From NCBI GenBank assembly GCA_965242735.1, contig OZ251497.1, positions 1 to 64,000 on the forward strand: a DNA stretch of 64,000 nucleotides, written 5' to 3'. The position numbers were made by a program, and so were the translations under genes. A model generated the notes under the pieces. The model ran no database searches and was not told where the DNA came from. It saw nothing but the letters and a program-made list of their open reading frames with translations. The first letter of the stretch is position 1. Every line of letters begins with the position of its first letter. The stretch comes from G958295645 sp965242735. GTDB lineage: Bacteria > Gemmatimonadota > Gemmatimonadetes > Longimicrobiales > Gaopeijiaceae. This document shows positions 23,263 through 31,180 of this stretch, piece by piece.

Positions 23263-24270
23263 ATGGCAGTGATTCGCGACATGATTCCGCCCTTCGAGCT
23301 CTACCAGCCGACGGACGTCGACGCCGCGCTGAGCCTCTTGAGGACGCATCGCGAGGATACCTGGGTGCTCGCGGGCGGACTGGACAGCTTCGACTGGTTC
23401 AAGGACCGGATCAAGCGGCCCGCCACGGTGATCGACCTGGGCGGCGTGGAAGCGCTCAAGGGCATCCGCAAACGCGACGGCGGCGGCTTGGAGATCGGCG
23501 CCATGACCAGTCTCGCCGACGTGGCCGAGGACGAAACAGTGAAGGCGTCCCATCCGCTGCTGGCCGAATCCGCCGGGCTGGTCGCCACGCCCCAGATTCG
23601 CAACCAGGGCACCCTGGGCGGCAACATTGCCCAGGACACACGTTGCTGGTACTACCGCAGCGGATGGCCCTGCTACCGCGCCGGCGGCAACATCTGCTAC
23701 GCGGCCACGCCCCGCTCCATGAACCGCGAGCACTGCATCCTGGGCGCGAGCCGCTGCGTGGCGGTGAATCCGTCCGACACTGCGCCCGCCTTGGTCGCGC
23801 TGGACGCGCAGATGCTCGTTGCGCGCGGCGGAGGGGAACACCAACAGGGCTACGCCGCCGCCGATTTCTTCGTCGGCCCGGCCATCGACATCACCCGCAT
23901 GACCGTCCTGGAGCCCGGCGATCTGCTGACGAGCATCGTCTTGCCCGCGCCTCGCCCCGGCGCCCGGTGGTACTTCGAGAAAGTCCGCGACCGCAAGGCA
24001 TGGGACTTCTCTCTGGCCAGCGTCGCCTCGGTGCTGGAGATGGACGGCGACCGCGTGCGCGACGCGAGGATATCCGTCAACGGCGTGGCGCCGGTTCCCG
24101 TGCGCTGCGAAGCCGCCGAAGCGATGGTGCGCGGCCAAGTCCCCGGCGACGAGATCGCCTTGGCGGCGGGCGAAGCGGCCGTGGAGGACGCCCATCCGTT
24201 GCGCCACAACGACTACAAGATCGCGCTCATGCGAAACTTGGTGCGCAGGGCGGTGCGCGATGCGGCGTGA
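23263..24270 (+). CDS. FAD-binding subunit of molybdenum hydroxylase, with Cys-rich insert
   Basis: A 335-residue medium subunit starting at ATG 23263 after GAGGAGG. FAD-binding marks are VLAGGLDSFDWFKD and TPQIRNQGTLGGNIAQDTRC. It carries a Cys-rich stretch (RCWYYRSGWPCYRAGGNIC, then HCILGASRC). This resembles the [4Fe-4S]-binding insert of 4-hydroxybenzoyl-CoA reductase beta subunits and PaoB rather than ordinary CO dehydrogenase medium subunits. It passes electrons from the Fe-S subunit to FAD, and perhaps onward to the membrane cytochrome encoded next. Confidence 0.9.
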   Translation: MAVIRDMIPPFELYQPTDVDAALSLLRTHREDTWVLAGGLDSFDWFKDRIKRPATVIDLGGVEALKGIRKRDGGGLEIGAMTSLADVAEDETVKASHPLLAESAGLVATPQIRNQGTLGGNIAQDTRCWYYRSGWPCYRAGGNICYAATPRSMNREHCILGASRCVAVNPSDTAPALVALDAQMLVARGGGEHQQGYAAADFFVGPAIDITRMTVLEPGDLLTSIVLPAPRPGARWYFEKVRDRKAWDFSLASVASVLEMDGDRVRDARISVNGVAPVPVRCEAAEAMVRGQVPGDEIALAAGEAAVEDAHPLRHNDYKIALMRNLVRRAVRDAA

Positions 24271-24280
24271 GGGCCGTTAG

Positions 24281-25231
24281 ATGGACTTCCTTCGGCGCGC
24301 GCTGAACCCCTGGGGCGAGACCGTCCTCATCGGCGTCTCGTGGGACTTGATATGGGCGGCGGTGGCCGTGGGCGCGCTGTTCGTCGCCGGTCACTCTTTG
24401 TTGGTGCCCAAGAAGAAGGCGACGGGGCCGGTCGATCCGTCGGAAGCCGCGGGCCTGCCCGAGAAGATCCTGCGTCACACGACGGGCGCGCGGGCGTTTC
24501 ACTGGTCCATGACCGTGGCCATGTTCGTGCTGCTGATCACTGCGTTCTTTCCGTTGCTGGGCATTCGCTTTCCGTGGGTGACGATTCACTGGATCGCGGG
24601 CTTCGGGCTGATCCTGACGGTCGTCTATCACGTCTATCACGTGTTCGCCAAGCAGGACATCCGCACCATGTGGATGGGCCGGCGCGACGTGGACGAAACG
24701 GCGCGCAACCTCAAGCGGGCGCTCCGGGCGACGGACGAAGACCCGCCGCGCCCCGGCAAGTATCCGGCGGACCAGAAGATGTTCCATCACGCGGCCACGG
24801 TCGTGACCTTGGGCGCCGTGGCGACGGGCGTGCTCATGATGTTCCGCATCGACCATTTTCTCTGGGAGCAGAACCCCTACATCCTGAGCGACGCGGCCTG
24901 GGGCTGGGTGTACGTGATCCACGGCATCTGCGGCATCGGCCTGATTTTCCTGGTCATCGCGCACGTGTACTTCGCGATTCGGCCGGAGAAGCGTTGGATG
25001 ACGTGGTCGATGATCAACGGCTGGATCGGACGCGACCGCTACCTGCAGAACCACGATCCGACGCGCTGGGTGGTGGCGGAGGGCGGAGAAGGGGGGACGG
25101 GCGGCGGCGTGGGGGCGAGCGGCGGCGTGGTCGCGGGCGGCGGCGTGGGGGCGAGCGGCGGCGTGGTCGCGGGCGGCGAGCCGAGCGAAGCGGCGGTTGC
25201 GGGCGCCAAGAGCGAAGCGGCGGAGGGATGA
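24281..25231 (+). CDS. Membrane cytochrome b (formate dehydrogenase gamma-like), repeat-bearing tail
   Basis: A 316-residue membrane protein ten bases after the FAD-subunit stop. It has one N-terminal helix and four core helices with candidate heme His residues in ARAFHWSM, IHWIAGFG, VYHVYHVF, FHHAAT and VIAHVYFAI, as in di-heme cytochrome b561/FdhI-type subunits. It probably accepts electrons from the periplasmic molybdenum hydroxylase and delivers them to quinone. The last ~50 residues are a Gly/Val/Ala low-complexity tail with a 12-residue tandem repeat, absent from the family. Confidence 0.85.
   Translation: MDFLRRALNPWGETVLIGVSWDLIWAAVAVGALFVAGHSLLVPKKKATGPVDPSEAAGLPEKILRHTTGARAFHWSMTVAMFVLLITAFFPLLGIRFPWVTIHWIAGFGLILTVVYHVYHVFAKQDIRTMWMGRRDVDETARNLKRALRATDEDPPRPGKYPADQKMFHHAATVVTLGAVATGVLMMFRIDHFLWEQNPYILSDAAWGWVYVIHGICGIGLIFLVIAHVYFAIRPEKRWMTWSMINGWIGRDRYLQNHDPTRWVVAEGGEGGTGGGVGASGGVVAGGGVGASGGVVAGGEPSEAAVAGAKSEAAEG
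25103..25178. repeat. 36-bp in-frame tandem repeat, 2 units
   Basis: The block GTGGGGGCGAGCGGCGGCGT at 25109 recurs at 25145, giving a 36-bp period. It encodes a repeated GGVGASGGVVAG unit in the cytochrome b tail. The copies are nearly identical, which suggests recent duplication. Confidence 0.8.
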
Positions 25232-25362
25232 ACGAGGAGATCGGCGCAGGCGGGAGCGGCGAACCGCGGTCGCACGGTGGTCCTAGGGCGCCGAAATGTC
25301 GTCCGCGAGAGGTGGTGCTCTGCGACGTGGTCGCCGTCCGGTCGCAGCGGCGGTCCTCGTGA
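25228..25362 (+). CDS. Possible 44-residue protein linking two coupled genes
   Basis: ATG 25228 overlaps the cytochrome stop in ATGA, and its own stop at 25360 overlaps GTG 25359 of the next gene in GTGA. The product contains PKCRPREVVLCDVVAVRSQRRSS and no recognised domain. The double overlap is the operon style of this genome and favours translation. The Gly/Arg-rich composition is against a folded protein. Confidence 0.35.
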   Translation: MNEEIGAGGSGEPRSHGGPRAPKCRPREVVLCDVVAVRSQRRSS

Positions 25363-25733
25363 CGCTCGACGACCTCAAGGCGCGCATCGACCAAATCGAG
25401 GAAGCGTACGAGTTCTGCTTGGCGTACGCCGCCCAAGGACTGTCCGGCGACGCGGCGGACGCGAGCGGCGGTCAGGCGCGCGACTTTCTGCAACGCTTCG
25501 ACAGCGCGCTCGACGGCTTGGCGGACGGATTCCGGGCGCTTCTGCCGGGCGCCGACGAGCATGAAGCGGCCATCTCCGTGCTGGAACGCGACGCGGCGGC
25601 CACCCGGGCGCTGGTCCGGCTTGCGCTGGCACAGCCCAGGCTCTCCTCGCAGCTCGTGGACAACCTTAACGGGTCGATACACGTGCGCGCCCTGCTGACG
25701 GACGTCTTCTTCCTGGGCGACTTGGTCGGCTAG
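25359..25733 (+). CDS. Hypothetical helical protein
   Basis: A 124-residue protein starting at GTG 25359 (VTLDDLKARIDQIEEAYEFC), predicted to be almost entirely helical. No family was recognised. It is last in the apparent molybdenum hydroxylase operon, so an accessory or stability role is possible. It converges with fic, one base apart. A start at 25296 would add a basic leader and is less likely. Confidence 0.55.
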   Translation: MTLDDLKARIDQIEEAYEFCLAYAAQGLSGDAADASGGQARDFLQRFDSALDGLADGFRALLPGADEHEAAISVLERDAAATRALVRLALAQPRLSSQLVDNLNGSIHVRALLTDVFFLGDLVG

Positions 25734-25734
25734 T

Positions 25735-26628
25735 TCAGACCAACCGATTCCCTTCGCCCGAAGGCACCGCGAGCGAGCGCTTGAAGACGGCGATCTCCCG
25801 GTCGATGTCGTCGGGGTCCTCGATGGATTCTCCGCGCGCGGCGCGCAGGTGCAGTTCCAGGCTGTACCGGCAACACTCGGCGACATACCAAATGAACGCG
25901 GCCAAGCTCCCGGTCGCTTGCGCCTGCTCGATCTCGGAGATGTATCGGTCCCGTCCGTCTCGCTGGACCATGGCAACGGTGTACCCGTGCTTCATGAGGA
26001 TCAAGTTCATCAGCAAGCGCGCCATTCGGCCGTTGCCGTCGTCGAAAGGATGAATGTGCACGAACCGGTGGTGAAACGTGGCCGCGACGACGATGGGGTG
26101 TTCGCCTTCAGCTTCCTTGGCGCGATGCCAGTCGATCAGATCGCTCATCATCGGCTGGACCTGTTCCGGTGGCACGAAGTAGTGCATCGCGCCCGTCTGC
26201 GTCCGCACGTTGTTGGGCATCTTCTTGTACTCGCCGACGGCGATGGTCCGCATCACGCGTCGCCCGTCAGGGGTCTCGGCAGGCGTCTCGTAGGGCTCCT
26301 TCAAGAGGATTCCGTGCAGGTTGCGCAGGAATGCTTGGTTGAGCGCGTCGCCTTCTGCGGCCGCTTTCTCGATTGCCGTCACGGCGGCGTCGTGCCCTAC
26401 GATGTCCAAGTGGTCCCGCAACGGCTTGCCGCGAGCGGTGAGGCCGTGGAGGATCAGCGATCGCACTTCGCCCAGGGTCAAGGCGTTGCCTTCAATGGCA
26501 TTGGAGTGGTAGTTCCATTCGATCCTGAGCTTCTGCGCCAAGCGGCCGATCGCCTCCGCCGGCAACGGACGGCGGTTGTCCAATTCGGCCTTCAGCCGGT
26601 CGATCTCCGCAATGACGTCGGTGGCCAT
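25735..26628 (-). CDS. Fic-family AMP transferase, self-inhibited type
   Basis: A 297-residue protein starting at ATG 26628 with AGGAAG seven bases upstream. The Fic active-site motif is HIHPFDDGNGRMAR (catalytic His193). An N-terminal inhibitory-helix motif, S-x-x-x-E-G, is present at residues 42-47 (HSNAIEGN), as in class II Fic proteins that restrain themselves in cis. The beta-hairpin flap lies around VGEYKKMPNNVRT. It probably adenylylates a protein from ATP; the target is unknown. No separate antitoxin gene is adjacent, consistent with cis inhibition. Confidence 0.92.
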   Translation of the reverse strand: MATDVIAEIDRLKAELDNRRPLPAEAIGRLAQKLRIEWNYHSNAIEGNALTLGEVRSLILHGLTARGKPLRDHLDIVGHDAAVTAIEKAAAEGDALNQAFLRNLHGILLKEPYETPAETPDGRRVMRTIAVGEYKKMPNNVRTQTGAMHYFVPPEQVQPMMSDLIDWHRAKEAEGEHPIVVAATFHHRFVHIHPFDDGNGRMARLLMNLILMKHGYTVAMVQRDGRDRYISEIEQAQATGSLAAFIWYVAECCRYSLELHLRAARGESIEDPDDIDREIAVFKRSLAVPSGEGNRLV

Positions 26629-27122
26629 GGTGGTCTTCCTTCGGGGCGGGAAGGCCCTACATCGCGTCCCCGTACAAGCGGCCGCCGACCGCCGCGGTTC
26701 GAAGCGGACTCCAGGCGGCGCAACAGGGTCCAATATGCGTGTCCCCATACGAGTCGCAAGCACGGCACGAAGCGCAGCGACCAGCTCCTGCCGCCGCTGA
26801 AGGAGAGCGACCTGGTGGGTCCCTACGGGGCAGGGATGGACATGGGCTTGGCTCGTGCGCGTCCCCGCGCGGGGGCCGCAAGCTCGGCATCACGACGTGC
26901 GATTTCCGCTGGGGGTGCCGCGCAGGCATGGTCGGCAACCCCCTCCGCTCATCCTGCCAGCTTCACGCCGTCGCGCTCTTCGGTATCTTCGACGGTGCGC
27001 CGGGCCGTCGCCGGACGGTAGACACACGCGGCTGCGACGTCCCAGTCCGCCTGCCCGCGCCAGATTGCCGGCAACGCCCTTGCGCGCCCAACGTCCGAGC
27101 CGACCGAGAAAGGAATAGTATC
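26629..27122. other. 494-bp intergenic region, possible coding remnant
   Basis: No intact gene is supported. Short stretches in different plus-strand frames look protein-like (KRSDQLLPPLKESDLVGPYG around 26780-26830; KLGITTCDFRWGC around 26885-26925). They could be a decayed gene broken by frameshifts, but homology cannot be shown here. The right end carries AAAGGAA, the ribosome-binding site for the next gene. Confidence 0.3.
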
Positions 27123-28223
27123 ATGATATCACTCCGCTCCGAAGGCTCCACCGGCCAACGAGTTGCGCATGCCGTCGGACGAGTTGCGCGTGCCGTTGGG
27201 CAAGTTGCGCGGGCCACCCAAGGAATTGCGCGTGCTTCCGGCCAAGCACACCGCACCGCCCTCCCAGCCCGGCCCCGCGGTCTCCTCGCCGTCCCGGTCC
27301 TCGCCCTGACCGCTTGCTCCGCCGACCCCTGGCCCGACCCGCCGCCGGTCACGGCCGAGGCCCTCGCCGCCGAGCACGAGGACTGGCGCGTCTACCGCCA
27401 AGGCCGCTTGGTGGAGCCGCCGGGCGGCGCAGTGATCTGGATCGGGTTGTGGGAGCTTCACGAGGGCGAGGTGCAGTTCGGGTCCGATCCGTCCCTTCCG
27501 GTCGCGCTTCCCCAGGAAGATTCGCCGCCCATCGCGGGCACGCTTCGCCGGACGGGCGACGAGGTGCTTCTGGAGCCTGCGCCCGGCGCCGGCCTCCATG
27601 TCCGCGGCGACGACGGCAACATCCCTCTGACCGGGCCGCTGACCGTGCGCAACGACCGGACCGACGATCCCACCTGGCTCGTGCTGGGATCGCTGGGCAT
27701 GCGCGTCCACGCCGAGATGGGCACCGACCGGCTTTGGCTGCGCGCCTGGGACGAGGATTCGCCGAAGCGCGAGACGTTCCGCTTGCCGCCGTTCTATCCC
27801 GTGGAGCCGGAGTGGCGGATGACGGCGCGCATGGACCCCTATGCCGAGCCGCGCACGATGGCGCTCGCGGACGTGACCGACGGCACCGTCGCCAACGTCG
27901 CGCAGGGCGAGCTGGTTTTTCGGATCGACGGCAGGGAGCATCGCCTCGTGGCCTTCGCGACGGAGACGAGCAAGGACTACTTCGTCATGCTGTGGGACTC
28001 GACGGCGACGGTCGACACGTATCCCGGCGGCCGCTACATGAAGGTGCCCTTCCCGGACGAAGACGGCTGGACGGTCGTCGACTTCAACCGCGCCTACAAT
28101 CCGCCGTGCGTCTTCACGCCGTATTCGGTGTGCAGCCTCCCGCCGCGGGAAAGCCGTCTGGACGTCGCGATCACGGCGGGCGAGAAGACGCCAGACGCGG
28201 ACGGGCAAGGCGAGGCGTCTTGA
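27123..28223 (+). CDS. DUF1684 lipoprotein with repeat-bearing leader
   Basis: A 366-residue protein starting at ATG 27123, with AAAGGAAT upstream. A lipobox is present at 62-65 (LLAVPVLALTAC, lipidated Cys65), preceded by an abnormally long N-region containing four 7-residue repeats (RVAHAVG-like, residues 13-40). The mature part is a DUF1684 domain ending with the family hallmark DFNRAYNPPCVFTPYSVCSL and AITAGEK. The biochemical role of DUF1684 is unknown. The true start could be internal, which would place the repeat outside the protein. Its stop overlaps the amidase TTG. Confidence 0.85.
   Translation: MISLRSEGSTGQRVAHAVGRVARAVGQVARATQGIARASGQAHRTALPARPRGLLAVPVLALTACSADPWPDPPPVTAEALAAEHEDWRVYRQGRLVEPPGGAVIWIGLWELHEGEVQFGSDPSLPVALPQEDSPPIAGTLRRTGDEVLLEPAPGAGLHVRGDDGNIPLTGPLTVRNDRTDDPTWLVLGSLGMRVHAEMGTDRLWLRAWDEDSPKRETFRLPPFYPVEPEWRMTARMDPYAEPRTMALADVTDGTVANVAQGELVFRIDGREHRLVAFATETSKDYFVMLWDSTATVDTYPGGRYMKVPFPDEDGWTVVDFNRAYNPPCVFTPYSVCSLPPRESRLDVAITAGEKTPDADGQGEAS
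27160..27240. repeat. 21-bp minisatellite at lipoprotein 5' end, 4 units
   Basis: Units beginning GAGTTGCGC(A/G)TGCCGT recur at 27160, 27181, 27202 and 27223, with divergence increasing rightward. In frame they encode heptads of the type (R/Q)VAxAxG ahead of the lipoprotein signal. Confidence 0.85.
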
Positions 28224-29827
28224 TTCGTCCCTCCGCGCGAGCGGTCGCCGCCCGTATCCGCCGGGGCGAGCTCGCTGCGGTGGACAACATCGCCCAGGCG
28301 GTGGCCTTGCACGAAGCGAGCAACCTGGACGCCTACGTCCGCTTCGACGCCGAGCGCGCTCTCGCCCAGGCTGCTCAAGTCGACGCGAAGGTTGCCGCCG
28401 GCGAGGACCCCGGCCCGCTGGCGGGCGTCGCCGTGTCGGTCAAGGACCTGTACGGCGTGGAGGGATGGCCGACCCGCGCCGGCTCCAAGCGAGACCTGCC
28501 CGAACGCTGGCAGCGCGAAGGCTTCCTCGTGAAGGCGTTGCGCTCGCTGGGCGCCGTGGTCGTCGGCAAGACCCACACGGTGGAATTCGCGTTCGGCGGC
28601 GTCGGCCTGAATCCGGGCGCCGGCACGCCGGTCAACCCTTGGGACGCCGACGAGCGCCGGGTGCCCGGGGGATCCTCTTCCGGCGCCGGGGTGAGCCTCT
28701 GGGAGGGATCGGCGCAACTGGCGCTGGGCTCCGACACGGGCGGCTCGATCCGCATCCCGGCGTCGGCGACGGGCGTGACCGGCCTGCGCCAGACCACGGG
28801 CAGATGGCCCACGGACGGCGTGGTTCCCTTGAGCTCGACCTTGGACACAGTGGGCCTGCTGGCGCGCACCGCGGCGGACTTGCGCTGGGCCTGCGAGGCC
28901 GTCGACGGGCTGGCGCGGGCGGGTGCGGGAAGAGCGACCGGCGACGGGGCGCCGGGAGGGACGCGACTAGGCTGGGGCGGCCCGGGCAGCGCGGAGGGCG
29001 CGGGGACCGGCGCAGGCGCGCTGGGCACGACACAAGGCGGGAGCGCCGAAGACGCCCTGGGCAACGTGGACGGCGGGAGCGCCGAAGGCGGCCCGGACGA
29101 CCCGGGCGGCCTGGACGGCTTGCGGATCGGCGTCCCCTGGTCGTCCTACGCCTGGGAGCGCTCGGAGCCCGGGGTTGTCGCGACGGTCCGCCGGGCGCTC
29201 GGCGAGCTGGAGACGGCCGGCGCGACCCTTCTGGACATGGACTTGCCCGAGTTCGACCAAGTCGGCCGGGAATACTTGGCGGGCACCATCGTCACGCCGG
29301 AGTGCATCGAGTTCCTGGAGCGCGAGCTGCCGGAGTGGCTCGCCGTCCTGGACCCCGTGATCGGCCGACGCCTGGACGACGGCAGGAACACGGCCGCGGC
29401 CGACTACGTGCGCGTCCAGCGGCTCCGGCGGCGCGCCTCGGCGGCGGTCCACGACAGGATGGCATCGGCGCGCGCCGACGTGCTGGCCGTGCCCACGCTC
29501 CCCGTCTCGCCGCCCACCGTCGAATCCCTTGCGAAACTGGACGCCTATCGCGAAGCCAACCGCCGGATGCTGTCCTGCACAAGCCCGGCCAGCATGTTGG
29601 ACATGTGCGCCGTCAGCCTGCCCGCCGGGCTCGATCCCCTGGGAATGCCCGCGGGCTTGCAGCTGATCGGGCGCAAAGGCGCGGACCCGGCCTTGCTGGC
29701 CATGGCCGCGGCCGTGGAAGCAACGCTGGGCGACCCACCGGCCCGCTTGGGGACGCCGCCTCGCTTGGGGACGCCGGCCCGCTTGGGGACGCCGCCCCGG
29801 CTCCAGAGCGTTCCGCCCTTGGGCTGA
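28220..29827 (+). CDS. Amidase signature-family hydrolase
   Basis: A 535-residue protein starting at TTG 28220, overlapping the lipoprotein stop in TTGA. The Ser-cisSer-Lys triad is visible: K75 in AVSVKDLYGV, S152 in GGSSSGAGV and nucleophile S176 in GSDTGGSIRIPA. It hydrolyses an amide; the substrate is unknown. An insertion of about 68 residues rich in Gly/Ala/Ser, with GGSAE repeats, lies after AVDGLARAG. The C-terminus ends in LGTPPR-type hexapeptide repeats. A decayed duplicate of this gene lies at 33317-33866. Confidence 0.88.
   Translation: MIRPSARAVAARIRRGELAAVDNIAQAVALHEASNLDAYVRFDAERALAQAAQVDAKVAAGEDPGPLAGVAVSVKDLYGVEGWPTRAGSKRDLPERWQREGFLVKALRSLGAVVVGKTHTVEFAFGGVGLNPGAGTPVNPWDADERRVPGGSSSGAGVSLWEGSAQLALGSDTGGSIRIPASATGVTGLRQTTGRWPTDGVVPLSSTLDTVGLLARTAADLRWACEAVDGLARAGAGRATGDGAPGGTRLGWGGPGSAEGAGTGAGALGTTQGGSAEDALGNVDGGSAEGGPDDPGGLDGLRIGVPWSSYAWERSEPGVVATVRRALGELETAGATLLDMDLPEFDQVGREYLAGTIVTPECIEFLERELPEWLAVLDPVIGRRLDDGRNTAAADYVRVQRLRRRASAAVHDRMASARADVLAVPTLPVSPPTVESLAKLDAYREANRRMLSCTSPASMLDMCAVSLPAGLDPLGMPAGLQLIGRKGADPALLAMAAAVEATLGDPPARLGTPPRLGTPARLGTPPRLQSVPPLG
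29744..29797. repeat. 18-bp in-frame minisatellite, 3 units
   Basis: CGCTTGGGGACGCCG recurs at 29744, 29762 and 29780. It encodes the hexapeptide repeat LGTPPR/LGTPAR at the amidase C-terminus, after the last conserved segment of the enzyme. Confidence 0.85.
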
Positions 29828-29897
29828 TCGCGCAGTGGCCGCCTTTCTCGTGCCGCTATTCGAGCGGCCCGAGCGCGTGTAAGGCGCGCCCGGGGTC

Positions 29898-30857
29898 ATG
29901 GCGAATCGGGAGCGGCGGCCGCGCCACGGCGGATCGTTCGCACACGGCGGCGTGCCCCGAGACAGGCTGACGGCCAGATGGCGCGCCGTTCGGCTTCGGC
30001 TCCGCTCCAGCATCCGTCGCCGGAAGGAGGCCGGCAGCACGCTGCTGCGGTGGGCGATTGTCGCCGCAGTCGTCGCCGGAGCCGCGCTTTGGCTGGTCCC
30101 GCGGCCTTCGCCGGCCCTTCGCGTCACCTTCCTGGATGTGGGGCAGGGCGACGCCGTGCTGATCCAGGCGCCGGGGAACAAGACGGCGCTGGTGGACGCG
30201 GGGCGCGGGTCTGCGGCGGCGTCCGAGCTGCGCCGCCTGGGCGTGCGCGAGATCGACCTCCTCGTCGCCACCCACGCCCACGCGGACCACATCGGCGGCA
30301 TGGACGAAGTGCTGGAGCAGTACCACGTGCGAAACTTCATGGACAACGGCCTGTCGTACACGACCCAGACCTACGAGCGATTGATGAAGGCAGTCGAGGA
30401 CGAGCCAGACATGACCTACCTGCGGGCGGCGGAGCGGCGCACCTTGGCGCTCGGCGACGTGTCCATTGAAGTGCTCCCGATGCCCAAGAGCCGCTCCGAC
30501 CACAACAACCGATCCGTCGCCCTGGTGGTCCGCTACGGCGCCTTCTCGGTCTTGCTGACCGGCGATTCGGAGAAGCCCCAGCTCAACTTCATGACGAGCG
30601 GCGGCATGGTGCCCAACGTGACGGTCCTCAAGGCCCCGCATCACGGCGCCGCGAGCGGCTTCACGCCGGACCTTCTCGAGGCCGCCCGGCCCGAAGCAAT
30701 CGTCGTCTCGGTGGGCAACAACGCCTACGACCATCCGAGCCCGGCGGCGATTGCCGCCTTCGACTCGGTAGCCGCGGTAGTGCTGCGGACCGACCACCAC
30801 GGCACCATCACGGTCGTGGGCCGCAGGAACGGCACCTTCGAGATCAAACATCGATGA
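29898..30857 (+). CDS. ComEC/Rec2-like metallo-beta-lactamase-fold hydrolase, membrane-anchored
   Basis: A 319-residue protein with a basic N-terminus, one membrane helix at about 49-67 (LLRWAIVAAVVAGAALWLV), then an MBL domain. The domain starts VTFLDVGQGDAVLIQ and carries the metal motif THAHADHIGG (H126, H128, D130, H131), LLTGDSE and PHHGAASG. This matches the stand-alone MBL domain related to the C-terminal part of ComEC. Such proteins are thought to be extracytoplasmic nucleases or phosphodiesterases; the substrate here is unknown. It overlaps the DUF3006 gene in ATGA. Confidence 0.88.
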   Translation: MANRERRPRHGGSFAHGGVPRDRLTARWRAVRLRLRSSIRRRKEAGSTLLRWAIVAAVVAGAALWLVPRPSPALRVTFLDVGQGDAVLIQAPGNKTALVDAGRGSAAASELRRLGVREIDLLVATHAHADHIGGMDEVLEQYHVRNFMDNGLSYTTQTYERLMKAVEDEPDMTYLRAAERRTLALGDVSIEVLPMPKSRSDHNNRSVALVVRYGAFSVLLTGDSEKPQLNFMTSGGMVPNVTVLKAPHHGAASGFTPDLLEAARPEAIVVSVGNNAYDHPSPAAIAAFDSVAAVVLRTDHHGTITVVGRRNGTFEIKHR

Positions 30858-31153
30858 GCGATTGTCGCGGCTGCGCCGACTCCGAGCGCCTGTACGTCGT
30901 CGACCGAATCGAGAGAGACGCCGCCGTTCTCGTGCCGGACGACCACGCGCTTCCGGACGAAAACGTGTCCATAGCCACCTTCGCGCAACGTCCATCCGAA
31001 GGCGACGTGCTGCGGGTTCCCCTGCGCGACGGCGCACCGGTCTGGGAGGAGGCCCTGGCCGATCCCCAACTGCGCGCCGAGCGCCTGGCCGCCGCCCAGC
31101 GCCGACTGGATCGGCTGGCGAAGCGCGACCCGGGCGGCGACTTGGCGCTGTGA
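30854..31153 (+). CDS. DUF3006-like protein, partner of the MBL hydrolase
   Basis: A 99-residue protein with RLYVVDRIERDAAVLVPDD at the start, GDVLRVPLRDGAPVW in the middle and a helical tail (RLAAAQRRLDRLAKRDPGGD). The pattern matches DUF3006, which in other bacteria often sits beside ComEC-like MBL proteins. Its ATG overlaps the MBL stop. Function is unknown; a small regulatory or scaffold subunit is plausible. A fused remnant of this gene occurs in the duplicated segment at 33867-34071. Confidence 0.75.
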   Translation: MSDCRGCADSERLYVVDRIERDAAVLVPDDHALPDENVSIATFAQRPSEGDVLRVPLRDGAPVWEEALADPQLRAERLAAAQRRLDRLAKRDPGGDLAL

Positions 31154-31180
31154 CGGCCAGCGGCGACCCGGCCGTCGCCG

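Noticed and set aside
20722..24207. Very long antisense reading frames across the molybdenum hydroxylase genes
   Set aside because: They are GC-driven mirror frames with low-complexity His/Arg/Gly composition, while the sense genes match known families end to end.
26739..27118. Upstream extension of the DUF1684 lipoprotein frame
   Set aside because: No signal or domain features and no consistent coding character. ATG 27123 has the ribosome-binding site.
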